Assembly: GCF_000011005.1 (NCBI RefSeq)
Contig: NC_013665.1
Location: 558,001 to 622,000, forward strand
DNA length: 64,000 nt
Reading direction: 5' to 3'
Source of the DNA: Methanocella paludicola SANAE
GTDB taxonomy: Archaea; Halobacteriota; Methanocellia; Methanocellales; Methanocellaceae
Part shown: positions 51,340 to 60,580 of the stretch, in pieces
How the letters are laid out: each line of letters opens with the position of its first letter
Position numbering within the stretch: the first letter of the stretch is position 1
Position numbers and translations under genes: made by a program
Notes under the pieces: generated by a model
What the model was told of the DNA's origin: nothing
What the model saw: only the letters and a program-made list of their open reading frames with translations
The model's database searches: none

Positions 51340-54300
51340 GGAGCTTCACCCCCGTGATGCTCGAGATGTTATTTTCCTGCATGGCGATGCCGATGGTGCG
51401 GTTGGCCGACTCGATCATGGGCTTCCTCAGGGAGACGACTATGAACTGCGCATTCGTGGATAATTTCTTTATCATTCTTGCGACTCTTTCAGCGTTGGCG
51501 CCGTCCAGGAACATGTCGATCTCGTCGAACGCGTAGAACGGCGCTGGCTTGTAGCGCTGGATGGCAAATATGAAAGCTAAAGCAGTAAGGCTCTTTTCTC
51601 CTCCCGACATGGCTTCCAGCCGATACAACGACTTGCCGTAGGGCTGGGCGCGGATGGTCAGGCCGCCGGAGAACGGGTCCTCCGGGCTCTCCAGGACCAG
51701 CTCGCCGAACCCGTCGGACAGCTCGTTGAAAATCACCTTGAACTGCTCGTTGATGGCGTTGAACGTAGTGAGGAACGTCTCCATCTTCATGGTCTTATAG
51801 TGCTCGATCTTCTCCAGGATGTTCTCTCTTTCCTTTTGCAGCGTGTCCCTCTTGCCCGTGAGCTCGGCCAGCCTGGCCTGGACGCCGTCGTACTCCGTGA
51901 TGGAGAGCATGTTGACCGGCTCCAGCGCCTGCATCTTCTTTTCGAGCTGGGATATGCTGGCCCGGACCTTATCGACCGGCGGCACGTCCTCGGACGGCAT
52001 AACGCCCCGCTCCTGCACCACCTTCTCGAACACCTTGATCTTGTCCAGGCTCTCCTCTCTCGCTATTTCGAGCGAGTTGAGCATGCCCGTGAGCCTTTCC
52101 AGTGAGCGGCGGGCGTCGTACAGGTCGTGATCGGCCGCCGTCAGGGCGTCGGACATCTCGTCGCGCTGCTTTTTCATCCCGGCGAGCTCCGACTCGATGG
52201 CCTTCTCGCGTTTCGTGAGATCCTCGATCTTCCCGTTGAACTCGCCGATGGCCGCCTCGTTCTGCGAGATCTTCTCCCTCAGCGAGGCGATGTTCTCGTC
52301 GACCTTCTCGCCCCTGCCCTTGTTCTCCTCGACGCGGGCCCTCACGTAGTTCTGTTCAATTTTTAATGACGCGATGGCCGATTCCGTGTCCCTGAGCCGC
52401 CCGTCGAGGCGCTTCATCTCATCCTCGATGCGCCCCGACTCTTCCGTAAGGGCGGGTACCTCGGAGCCCTTTAGCTCCTCTTCGAGCTTGCCGGCTTCGG
52501 CGCCGATCGTGGTGATCTCGCTGTCCGCCTTCGATATGGCCTCCTCGGCGGCTATGAGCTCGTCCCTGAGCTTCCTGCGGTCTTCCCGGAGAGACTCGAT
52601 AGAGGCCTCCTTCTCCTTGATAACGGCTTCCAGCCGGGTAAGACGCCCGGCCAGCTCCTCCTTACGGGCCGTGAGCTTCGAGGCCTGCGTCTCCATGTCC
52701 GACCGGTCCTTCTTGAGGCCGTAGATGTGGCCGTCGATGGACTCGACCTTCTTGAGGACTGAGTCGCGGCTCGACTCCAGTATCGTGATCTGCTCGGCTA
52801 ATTCCTTGATGTGTTCCTCTTCGGAGGCCTTGAACTTGAGCTTCGTGCGGGAGCGGTAGCCGCCGGTCATGGCGCCGCTCTTCTCGACGAGATCGCCGTC
52901 CAGCGTGACCATCCTGCCGGTGCCGATGAGGCGGCGGGCGGTCTCCAGCGTGTCCACGACCAGGGTGTCGCCGAACACGTACCAGAAGGCCGGGTCGAAC
53001 CTCCCGTCGAACTGTACGAGGTTAATGGCATAGTCGATGACGCCAGGCTCCCTGATATTGCGCAGCTGGACCCGCTGGCGCATCTTGTTGAGCGGCAGGA
53101 ACGTGGCCGTGCCCTTCCGCTGGCCTTTTAAGTAGTAAATGCACCGGGCGGCGTCCTCGTCGTTGTCCACCACGATGTTCTGCATGCGATTGCCCGCAGC
53201 CACTTCGAGCGCGGTCGCATACTCCTGGTCGACCTTGCCTAATTCGGCGATGGTGCCGTAGATGCCCGGTAATTCGTGCGAGTTCCGGGCGCCGATGATG
53301 GTCCCGACGGCCTCGCTGTACCCGTCCAGGTCCTCGTAAGCCCTGACCCTGGCCTCGGCCTTCGCGAACTCTTCCTGCAGCTTGCGCAGCTTCTCCTCGA
53401 TGCCGTGCTGCTCTGCCCTCGTCCTCGACCGGGCCCCTTCCATGTCGTTGATGTCGGCCGTCAGGGCCTGGCTGCGGCGCTGCAGCTCGGCAACGTCCTT
53501 CTCCAGGTTCTTCGACTCGACCCGGGCCTCCTCGATGCGGCTCCGGCTCGATGTAATTTCAGTCGAGGCGTCCTGCTCCTCGTCCTGCTTGCGGCGGGCC
53601 GCGTCCAGGATACGGTCCTTTTCACGTAATTTCTCGTTCCGCAGATTCCGGGAGGCCTCCAGGGCCGCCTTCACCTCGACGAGCCGGGTCCGCACGCCGA
53701 TGAACTTCTCGTCGATGGCCGATATTTTCTTCTGCACCTCGTCCAGGCTGGCCTGGCGGAAGTTCAGCTCGTTAGTGAGGCTAAGCTTGCGCTTCTCCTC
53801 TTCGGCGATCTTGCCGTCGTACTCCTCGATCTGGCCCTTCGCCTTTTCCGTCTCCAGGAAGAGCTTTTGCTTCTCCGAGTCTCTGTTCGCGATCTCGGAC
53901 TTCGAGAAATCGATGATGCTGATGCAGGCCTTGATCCCGGCGCGGGCCTCCTCGATCTGCCTGCGGATGAGTATCTGCTCGCCCTCGCCCTTTTCCGTTA
54001 TGGTGGCGTTGAGCGCCTTGATGTCGTCCTTGAGCTTTTGTACGGCCGCGCTTTTCTTCTCAACGTCTGCCGTTATCGCGGCCCTCTTATCGGTCTTGTC
54101 CCTGATGTCCTCGAGCAGAGAATCGAGCAGCTGCTGAGCTTCCTTCAGCTCGGACAAAACAAGATAACCTTCGTTCTTGACCTTCTCGTCCCTGTACGAC
54201 TGGTACAGGAGCGCGTGGTCGCGCTCGTCCTTTAGCTGGGCGAGGCGGGCCTCGACTTCGGAAATAATTATGGCGACCCGGTCGATCCGGTCACGTACGA

Positions 54301-54850
54301 TATCCAGCTCTGACAATGCTTTGTCGGTCTTTTCGTCAAACTCCGCCGTGCCGGCGATCTCGTCGATCATCTTGCGGCGCTCGAAGTTACTCACCTCGAT
54401 GATGCGCGTAACGTCCCCCTGCATTACCACGTTATAGCCGTCGGGGGATATTTTCGCCTTCAAGAGGTGCTCGTGGATCTCCGAGAGGGAGACGGGCTTC
54501 TCGTTAAAGTAATAGTATGAGTAGTAGCCGCTGTCGCTGGACTTGATGCGTCTCGTTATCGTGACCTCGTCCTGGTCGATGGGCATCTCCCGGTCCGTGT
54601 TATCGAACCGGATGGTGACGTCCGCGGACCCGGGGCTCTTGCCGTTCACGCTGTAGATGAGGTCCGTCAGCTTTTCGGCCCTCATAGAGCGGGAGTTCGA
54701 CAGGCCCAGGCAAAAGAGTATGCTATCGATGACGTTGCTTTTACCGGAGCCGTTGGGGCCGCTGATGGTGGTAAAGTCGTCAAAGAAGGGTATTTTGGCC
54801 TTACGGCCGAACGATTTGAAATTGTTAAGCTCGATCTCTTTGATGTGCAT
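51329..54850 (-). CDS. smc: Chromosome-condensation ATPase SMC
   Basis: An 1173-residue SMC, the normal length. The N-terminal head has Walker A GPNGSGKSN near 33-41; long coiled coils flank a hinge domain (about 510-665, starting near GYSEAVGTIIGARNSHELPGIYG). The C-terminal head has signature LSGGE-like AMSGGEKSL and Walker B FYAFDEIDMFLDG. SMC dimers with ScpA and ScpB compact and segregate chromosomes by loop extrusion. A TATA sequence in a small dyad (CGAGTTTATACTCG, near 54868-54881) lies between it and the upstream coiled-coil gene, so it may also have its own promoter. It leads the scpA-scpB genes. Confidence 0.97.
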   Translation of the reverse strand: MHIKEIELNNFKSFGRKAKIPFFDDFTTISGPNGSGKSNVIDSILFCLGLSNSRSMRAEKLTDLIYSVNGKSPGSADVTIRFDNTDREMPIDQDEVTITRRIKSSDSGYYSYYYFNEKPVSLSEIHEHLLKAKISPDGYNVVMQGDVTRIIEVSNFERRKMIDEIAGTAEFDEKTDKALSELDIVRDRIDRVAIIISEVEARLAQLKDERDHALLYQSYRDEKVKNEGYLVLSELKEAQQLLDSLLEDIRDKTDKRAAITADVEKKSAAVQKLKDDIKALNATITEKGEGEQILIRRQIEEARAGIKACISIIDFSKSEIANRDSEKQKLFLETEKAKGQIEEYDGKIAEEEKRKLSLTNELNFRQASLDEVQKKISAIDEKFIGVRTRLVEVKAALEASRNLRNEKLREKDRILDAARRKQDEEQDASTEITSSRSRIEEARVESKNLEKDVAELQRRSQALTADINDMEGARSRTRAEQHGIEEKLRKLQEEFAKAEARVRAYEDLDGYSEAVGTIIGARNSHELPGIYGTIAELGKVDQEYATALEVAAGNRMQNIVVDNDEDAARCIYYLKGQRKGTATFLPLNKMRQRVQLRNIREPGVIDYAINLVQFDGRFDPAFWYVFGDTLVVDTLETARRLIGTGRMVTLDGDLVEKSGAMTGGYRSRTKLKFKASEEEHIKELAEQITILESSRDSVLKKVESIDGHIYGLKKDRSDMETQASKLTARKEELAGRLTRLEAVIKEKEASIESLREDRRKLRDELIAAEEAISKADSEITTIGAEAGKLEEELKGSEVPALTEESGRIEDEMKRLDGRLRDTESAIASLKIEQNYVRARVEENKGRGEKVDENIASLREKISQNEAAIGEFNGKIEDLTKREKAIESELAGMKKQRDEMSDALTAADHDLYDARRSLERLTGMLNSLEIAREESLDKIKVFEKVVQERGVMPSEDVPPVDKVRASISQLEKKMQALEPVNMLSITEYDGVQARLAELTGKRDTLQKERENILEKIEHYKTMKMETFLTTFNAINEQFKVIFNELSDGFGELVLESPEDPFSGGLTIRAQPYGKSLYRLEAMSGGEKSLTALAFIFAIQRYKPAPFYAFDEIDMFLDGANAERVARMIKKLSTNAQFIVVSLRKPMIESANRTIGIAMQENNISSITGVKLRAD

Positions 54851-54880
54851 AACTGCGGGAGGCTGCCGAGTTTATACTCG

Positions 54881-55279
54881 CTACGAGTTCTTACTCAGGT
54901 GAAAGAACCTGGTAACGTCGCTCTGGTTATGGCCGTCTTCCTTAATATCCTTCTGGTCGGCCGATGCCGCGAACCTGTCGAAGGGCTGCTGATCCGGGGG
55001 AACTCCGGGCTGGGACAGGTCATCTTCGGGATACCCTTCCTCGGCCGCGCTCGCCATGTTCATTAACATGGTGCTTATCGCGCCTTCGAGTGCGCCCACT
55101 TTTTTCATCACTTCGGACAGCGTGACCTGGGTCTCCTTGACCTCCATCTCGAGGTGGTCGACCCGTTCGGCGAGGGCCTTCACGTCGCCGCCGCTGTTCA
55201 GTTCCTTCTTCAGAGAGCGGATCTGGTCGTCCTTCTCTTTCAGCCTCTGCTCTAATCGCTCGAGCACAATCTCCTTCAT
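54881..55279 (-). CDS. Coiled-coil protein upstream of smc
   Basis: A 132-residue protein whose first ~80 residues form a coiled coil (EIVLERLEQRLKEKDDQIRSLKKELN, ALAERVDHLEMEVKETQVTLSEVMKKVGALEGAI); the C-terminal ~45 residues are acidic and disordered. No family is recognised. ATG 55279 is chosen because GGAAGGGG lies just upstream; an ATG four codons earlier has no ribosome-binding sequence. It ends 30 bases before smc, and it may be a condensin accessory or simply share transcription. Codon use matches the operon. Confidence 0.75.
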   Translation of the reverse strand: MKEIVLERLEQRLKEKDDQIRSLKKELNSGGDVKALAERVDHLEMEVKETQVTLSEVMKKVGALEGAISTMLMNMASAAEEGYPEDDLSQPGVPPDQQPFDRFAASADQKDIKEDGHNQSDVTRFFHLSKNS

Positions 55280-55362
55280 ATCCCCTTCCATTGTAAACCC
55301 TTAGTTGATTAAAACGAAGTTAAAATATATATCTGTTGCTCTAAGCGGAAAATAAGTGGACG

Positions 55363-57525
55363 TCAGGCTTTGAAACTCTTCGTCCACTCCGGCGTCTCGG
55401 GCGCCTGGCCGTTCTTGAGCATGTCCTGCCATTTCGGGTCAGTGAGCCGGTCGCTCATGGGCCACTTGAACTCGTAATAGGCGAATGCGGCTCCCTTCGC
55501 TACGACCACTTTGCCCTCGACGGGCACGGCCGCGTAGATGTGGTACGGGTTGCCGACGCCCTCTTCGAGGACCTGCTCCGTGTTAACGTCCGTGTGCACG
55601 TCGGCCACGATGGCCATCCTCTCGTCCGTATCGTTGGTGATGGCGTCCTTGACTTCGGGCGGGAAGGTGGTGATGTTTTCGAGTGTGGCGCCGACGTACC
55701 TTATTGTGGAGTATTCGTCGTCCGACAGCGTTGTGCCGGTAAGCTCCTTTTCGGATATGGCCTTCAGGGACGTGAGGAGGTCCTTGAGACGGGTCAGGCG
55801 GTCGCCGAACACGTCTAGCAGCAGGTCCCGGGACTTGAGCCCGTCGATGGTCATCCCCGCCAGCGACGAGAGGCGCCCGTACAGCTCGGGGTTCGGCTCC
55901 ACGTAGCCCTTCGGCGGCTCATGCGTCGGCATGATACCCGTGGCCCGCATCGTATAGCTCTGCTTGGCATACAGTATCGTGTCGTGCCTCAACTCGGTCC
56001 AGCTTCCCAGCGACGTATTCAGCTCTTTATCGGTCCACGCCTGGCTCTTCATGAACGTCGGGTACCCATCGCCCTTCTCATTCAACAAAGGCATCAGGCA
56101 GTAGAGCCAGCACCAGTAGAGGTTCTGGGTCCACGCGTCGGCCCCCAGGGCGGCGAACTGTCTCTTGAGGGACTCCATTTGCTTCACGTAATTGGAATAG
56201 CGGGTCTCGTTGTAGACCCTGTCAAGTATCTCGTAGGCCCGCTTCGAGCCCAGCACGGCCATGACGTCCAGCCCCATCGGGAAAAGCCGGGGCTGGCCCT
56301 GCGTGCCCACCTTTGCGTATACGAGTTCCTGGAACATGTAAGAGTCCGGGATGAAGCGCTGGCCCATGAACCGTAAGCCCTTGATAGAATCCATGCCGCT
56401 CTCGTCGTAATCCGTATCGTTCAGCTCCGTGGACACGATCTTCGGCTCCTTCAGCTTCAGCGCCTTATCCATGAGCGCCTGGAGCTTCGCATCGTCGGCC
56501 AGGTCGGCCAGCCCGACGCTAATACCGTAAACTTCCTTGATGAGCGTATTGTAGTCATACACAGAAAGGTCGTCGGTCTCGCCGACGAAGAACACGGTGG
56601 GCTCGTAGACGCTCTTCCACAGGTCGAAAGCCTGGTTCTTTAATGCGAGTGTGATGAGGATGGCACGGCGGGTCTGCTCCTTTGCCGCCTCGGGGTCGTC
56701 CTTGTTCTCGAGGCGGAACGACATGCGGCCGTACCACATCATGGCCTTGAAATATTTCTTCAGGGTCTCGTTACGGTCGTAGTGGCCCCGGGGCAGGTAC
56801 TGGCTGTAGTCTTCCTTGTAGCCGAAGATGGGCGAGCCCGCGAAGCCTTCATGGCCGCTGATCAGGGATAGCTCGTCCTCTACCATCCCGCTCACGGCCG
56901 AGGGGAGCGAGGGCGACTCGCCCAGCAGCTTAAGCGCTACGGCGAAGAACGCCGTGTTCTTGAGGGCGGCCACCTTGACAGTGCCAGTCGCAGCGTCCAT
57001 CTGCGCTATCGACTCATTCATCATCAGCTTCGAGAGCTCGATGACGTCCGGGCTGAAGTGCTGTACCTCCAGCATGCGCAGGATGTAGTCGAACAAAATG
57101 TGATACGTGTGGAGCACCGAGTCGGTGGTCACGAACGCCGGGAGCCCGGCCTCGCTCAGGCTCTTGTAGACGTCGTAGACCTGGGCATCCATGGACGGCG
57201 TAAGGTAGAACAAATTTTTTGCGAGGGCGCTCTTCCCGGCGTCGCTGACGCCGAGCTCATCCAGGCCAGTGAGCTTCGAAACGTCGACAGAGTAGTCTTT
57301 CAGGGCTGGCGTCACCGTCGACGGCAGCGGCACGAACTGGGCGAACTTCGCCTGGGTCCTGCCCGTGACCGTGTACATGATGTTGCCCGTCGGGCGTATC
57401 GAAGGATTATCGTTCAGCGAGCTGCCCACGCAGCCCAGGACGCCGGAGCCCAACGCCAGCGCTCCCGCCGCGCCCATCGCCTTCAGAAAGGCGCGCCTGT
57501 TGATGCCTGAAAGACCATCGCTCAT
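55363..57525 (-). CDS. DUF3160 protein, Tat-exported lipoprotein
   Basis: A 720-residue exported protein of the DUF3160 family, whose function is unknown. The signal has a twin-arginine motif NRRAFLKAMGAAGALALGSG and ends GVLGC, a lipobox, so the protein is probably folded in the cytoplasm, exported by Tat and anchored by lipid. The mature part is mostly helical with the family segments VTTDSVLHTYHILFDYILR and GQRFIPDSYMFQELVYAKVG. The start at ATG 57525 places the Tat motif near residue 10; an in-frame extension upstream gives an impossible signal. Divergent from mtnA. Tat use suggests a folded cofactor or metal, not shown. Confidence 0.88.
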   Translation of the reverse strand: MSDGLSGINRRAFLKAMGAAGALALGSGVLGCVGSSLNDNPSIRPTGNIMYTVTGRTQAKFAQFVPLPSTVTPALKDYSVDVSKLTGLDELGVSDAGKSALAKNLFYLTPSMDAQVYDVYKSLSEAGLPAFVTTDSVLHTYHILFDYILRMLEVQHFSPDVIELSKLMMNESIAQMDAATGTVKVAALKNTAFFAVALKLLGESPSLPSAVSGMVEDELSLISGHEGFAGSPIFGYKEDYSQYLPRGHYDRNETLKKYFKAMMWYGRMSFRLENKDDPEAAKEQTRRAILITLALKNQAFDLWKSVYEPTVFFVGETDDLSVYDYNTLIKEVYGISVGLADLADDAKLQALMDKALKLKEPKIVSTELNDTDYDESGMDSIKGLRFMGQRFIPDSYMFQELVYAKVGTQGQPRLFPMGLDVMAVLGSKRAYEILDRVYNETRYSNYVKQMESLKRQFAALGADAWTQNLYWCWLYCLMPLLNEKGDGYPTFMKSQAWTDKELNTSLGSWTELRHDTILYAKQSYTMRATGIMPTHEPPKGYVEPNPELYGRLSSLAGMTIDGLKSRDLLLDVFGDRLTRLKDLLTSLKAISEKELTGTTLSDDEYSTIRYVGATLENITTFPPEVKDAITNDTDERMAIVADVHTDVNTEQVLEEGVGNPYHIYAAVPVEGKVVVAKGAAFAYYEFKWPMSDRLTDPKWQDMLKNGQAPETPEWTKSFKA

Positions 57526-57654
57526 GATAGTAATTCTGGTGGTCGAGATAAAATATGTTGCCTTGACTACGGCCGGGTTCGTAATTATTATGGCGGGGCT
57601 TGCATCCACGTGAAACCAACAGGTTTTTATCTTCTCTCCTTCACTCTAATGTGG

Positions 57655-58731
57655 ATGCGAACGATAGACTGGAGCGACGAGAAGGGCTGTATAACAATAA
57701 TAGACCAGACGGCCCTGCCCTCGAAGCTTGTTTTGCTTGACATTGATCACGTTAATGTGCTTCATGAGGCCATCCTGAAGCTCCGGGTACGAGGAGCCCC
57801 GGCGCTGGGCGCAGCCGGGGGCTTCGGCGTGGCATTGCTGGCCCGCAGCATCAGGGCTAACGACTTTAAAGATTATATTAAAAAGCTGACAGAGGGTGCC
57901 GAAAGCCTGAAAAAGGTAAGGCCCACGGCCGTGAACCTTTCATGGGGCGTCGACCGGGTGCTGGCTGCGGCGCTTACCGGCAAGGACCGGGCGGAAGTAG
58001 AATCCACGGCCCTGCGGGAGGCGAAGGCGCTTGCTGACGAGGACGTGGCGCAGTGCCGGGCCATCGGCGAGCACGGCGCTAAATTACTGGAAAGCAGCGA
58101 CACGGTCATGACCCATTGTAACGCCGGCCGCCTCGCCTGCGTCGACTGGGGCACAGCTCTTGGTGTCATTCGATCTGCAGTCGAGCAGGGAAAAGACATC
58201 AAAGTAATTTCCTGCGAAACGAGGCCCCTCAACCAGGGCAGCCGCATCACGTGCTTCGAGCTCATGGATGACCGCATCCCGGTCACGCTCATTACCGATA
58301 GCATGGCGGGCCACTTCATGCGCGCGGGCAAAATCCAAAAAGTCATCGTGGGCGCCGACCGCATCGTCGAGGACGCCGTATTCAACAAGATCGGTACTTA
58401 CTCGCACTCCGTGCTGGCGAAGGCCCACGGCATACCGTTCTACGTGGCCGCCCCGCTTTCCACCTTCGACTTCACCCGCAGGGAAAAGGACGTCATCATA
58501 GAAGAGCGAGACCCCGAAGAGCTGAGGCGCTGGAACGCCACACAGATCGCCCCGGCGGGCGTGCCCGTCTACAACCCGGCGTTCGACGCCACGCCGATGC
58601 AAAACGTCACGGCCATCATCACCGAGCAAGGCATCCTGGAGCCGCCGATATCATTTGCCCGGCTTAAGAAAAGTTCAAGCCAAAAACCGTACATAAGGGA
58701 TAGAACTAAGGGAGTCCAGGATGGCATATAG
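57655..58731 (+). CDS. mtnA: MtnA-type aldose-phosphate isomerase
   Basis: A 358-residue protein of the MtnA/eIF2B-like isomerase family (S-methyl-5-thioribose-1-phosphate isomerase). Motifs are RVRGAPALGAAGGFGVAL, the catalytic-region ETRPLNQGSRITCFEL and GADRIVEDAVFNKIGTYSHSVLAKAHGIPFYVAAPLSTFD. It recycles methylthioadenosine after SAM use; archaeal relatives may instead act on ribose-1,5-bisphosphate. ATG 57655 gives the typical MRTIDW start and lies about 25 bases after the TATA box (GTTTTTATCT, near 57620), so the mRNA may be leaderless. The stop overlaps the next gene by 11 bases. Confidence 0.9.
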   Translation: MRTIDWSDEKGCITIIDQTALPSKLVLLDIDHVNVLHEAILKLRVRGAPALGAAGGFGVALLARSIRANDFKDYIKKLTEGAESLKKVRPTAVNLSWGVDRVLAAALTGKDRAEVESTALREAKALADEDVAQCRAIGEHGAKLLESSDTVMTHCNAGRLACVDWGTALGVIRSAVEQGKDIKVISCETRPLNQGSRITCFELMDDRIPVTLITDSMAGHFMRAGKIQKVIVGADRIVEDAVFNKIGTYSHSVLAKAHGIPFYVAAPLSTFDFTRREKDVIIEERDPEELRRWNATQIAPAGVPVYNPAFDATPMQNVTAIITEQGILEPPISFARLKKSSSQKPYIRDRTKGVQDGI

Positions 58732-59830
58732 GTACAATTCCCAGGAAATGAAAGGGGCCATGGAGGCCGTCATCGATAAGATCGAGCAGGGCTGCGAGCT
58801 CAAGGAATACTTCATATCGGGCCTGCAGCACGTCTACAGGGTGGACGGCCAGTACTTGCTTGTCCTGCGATACAGCAAGAACAAGGACGGCCACTTCTAC
58901 TTCTCCATCCCGCAGGAATTCCTGTATAACCCTACTATCAAGCATTTAGTTCTCGTCTGCGAGAAGCCGGATAACGCCATCGTCCTGCCGGCGTCGCAGA
59001 TCGCCGACCTTCTCGAGGACATCGAGCCCGGCGAGAAGGGCTGGACTTTAGACGTTTACGATAAGGAAGGATGGGAGCTCAAGATCGCCAGGACCGAGAA
59101 GGTCCTGTACGTCGATAATTACGTGAACGAGTACGAGCTCATCTATTCCCGGAGCGCCATGTCGACGGGCAAGACGGCGCTGAACTTATTCTGCAAGGAC
59201 AAGCCCGGCGTGCTCCGGGACGTGGCCGGAATGGTCGCAAAGCACGGCGGCAACATCACCTATACTCAGCAGTTCATCGTCGATAAGGGCGATAGGGAGG
59301 GCCAGTCCAATGTCTACATGGAGGTCGAGAACGTCAAGGACATCGACGACCTCGTCAAGGCTCTCGAAAAGCTCTCCTTGGTGCAGGAAGTCACGCTCCA
59401 CCCGCCCCTGGACCGTATCTATGGGTCGCGTGTCATCATCATCGGCGGCGGCGCGCAGGTCGCCCAGGTCGCCGTGGGCGCCATCAACGAGGCGGACCGG
59501 CACAACATCCGGGGCGAGCGCATCAGCGTCGATACCATCCCCCTGGTGGGCGAGGACACGCTGGCCGACGCCGTGGAAGCAGTGAAGCGCCTCCACCGTG
59601 CCCAGATCCTGGTCCTTGCGGGCTCCATCATGGGCGGCAGCATATCCGAAGAGATCAAGAAGCTCCACCGCGAGGGCATCCCTGTCATCTCGCTGAACAT
59701 GGCCGGTAGCGTTCCCGACTATGCCGACCTCGTGGTTACCGACCCCATCCAGGCGGGGACGTTCGCGGTCATGCACGTCGCCAAGACCGCCGTGTTCGAC
59801 ATCGACCGGGTCCGCGGGAAAAAGTTTTGA
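58721..59830 (+). CDS. ACT-domain / DUF5612 protein
   Basis: A 369-residue methanogen protein. The N-terminal ~135 residues form an unassigned domain. An ACT domain spans about 148-228 (KTALNLFCKDKPGVLRDVAGMVAKHGGNITYTQQF), the kind that binds amino acids in metabolic regulators. The C-terminal ~140 residues (GSRVIIIGGGAQVAQVAVGAINEADRHNIRGERISVDTIPLVGEDTLADAVEAV) match the DUF5612-type domain often found beside ACT in methanogens. It probably senses an amino acid. It overlaps mtnA by 11 bases, so it is in the same operon and likely coupled to methionine or SAM metabolism, by inference. Confidence 0.85.
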   Translation: MAYRYNSQEMKGAMEAVIDKIEQGCELKEYFISGLQHVYRVDGQYLLVLRYSKNKDGHFYFSIPQEFLYNPTIKHLVLVCEKPDNAIVLPASQIADLLEDIEPGEKGWTLDVYDKEGWELKIARTEKVLYVDNYVNEYELIYSRSAMSTGKTALNLFCKDKPGVLRDVAGMVAKHGGNITYTQQFIVDKGDREGQSNVYMEVENVKDIDDLVKALEKLSLVQEVTLHPPLDRIYGSRVIIIGGGAQVAQVAVGAINEADRHNIRGERISVDTIPLVGEDTLADAVEAVKRLHRAQILVLAGSIMGGSISEEIKKLHREGIPVISLNMAGSVPDYADLVVTDPIQAGTFAVMHVAKTAVFDIDRVRGKKF

Positions 59831-59868
59831 TCCCGTTTTTTATCCGGCCGAATGCATTCGATGTCAGG

Positions 59869-59879
59869 CATATATATAA
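59869..59879 (+). promoter_or_regulatory. TATA box of the peroxiredoxin gene
   Basis: CATATATATAA lies 21-31 bases before the start ATG at 59900, which puts the transcription start at or within a few bases of the ATG. No ribosome-binding sequence occurs between them, so this mRNA is probably leaderless. Confidence 0.72.
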
Positions 59880-59899
59880 TTAAAAAATTATATTATATT

Positions 59900-60556
59900 A
59901 TGCACGACGAGGTAAGCGTAATTTCTCCCCAGGGCATCCTGTCCATAGGCATGCCCGCTCCCGATTTCGAGGCCGTGACCACGCATGGCAAGATCAAGCT
60001 ATCCCAGTATAAGGGCAAATGGGTGGTGCTATTCTCCCACCCATCGGATTTTACGCCCGTATGCACGACGGAGTTCATCGCGTTCGCCGAACGCTACGAG
60101 GACTTTAAAAAGCGGAACGTGGAGATCATCGGCCTCAGCATCGACAGCGTCTACTCCCACATCGCGTGGGCTCGCAGCATCCAGGAAAAGACGGGCTGCC
60201 GCATACCGTTCCCCATCATCGCGGACCTGGACATGCGCGTCGCGAAGGCGTTCAACATGATCCACCCGGCGATGAGCGAAACGTCGGCCGTTCGCGCGGT
60301 ATTTTTCATCGACCCTAACCGTATCCTGAGGGCGATGGTCTATTACCCGCAGACGACCGGAAGGAACATGGACGAGCTCCTGCGGATCGTCGACTCGCTG
60401 CAGATCGTGGATAAGGAGAAGGTGGCGACCCCGGCCAACTGGAGGCCCGGCGACGCGGTCATCGTTCCCGCCCCGAACACCCAGGAGGGCGCGGAGAAGA
60501 GGCTTAACGAAGGATATGAGTGTATGGACTGGTACCTCTGTAAAAAGAAGCTTTAA
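59900..60556 (+). CDS. Peroxiredoxin (archaeal Prx6-type)
   Basis: A 218-residue thiol peroxidase. The peroxidatic Cys55 is in [13 protein letters not shown], with the conserved Thr and an Arg further on. The C-terminal pair Cys208 and Cys214 (ECMDWYLC) matches archaeal Prx6-like proteins that use a C-terminal resolving Cys. It reduces H2O2 and alkyl hydroperoxides; electrons may come from the thioredoxin system encoded at 42172-43353. The ATG at 59900 is fixed by the TATA-box spacing and homology; the longer upstream frame is not conserved. Confidence 0.95.
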   Translation: MHDEVSVISPQGILSIGMPAPDFEAVTTHGKIKLSQYKGKWVVLFSHPSDFTPVCTTEFIAFAERYEDFKKRNVEIIGLSIDSVYSHIAWARSIQEKTGCRIPFPIIADLDMRVAKAFNMIHPAMSETSAVRAVFFIDPNRILRAMVYYPQTTGRNMDELLRIVDSLQIVDKEKVATPANWRPGDAVIVPAPNTQEGAEKRLNEGYECMDWYLCKKKL

Positions 60557-60580
60557 TTCGTCGGCTTATTTTACTTTTTT

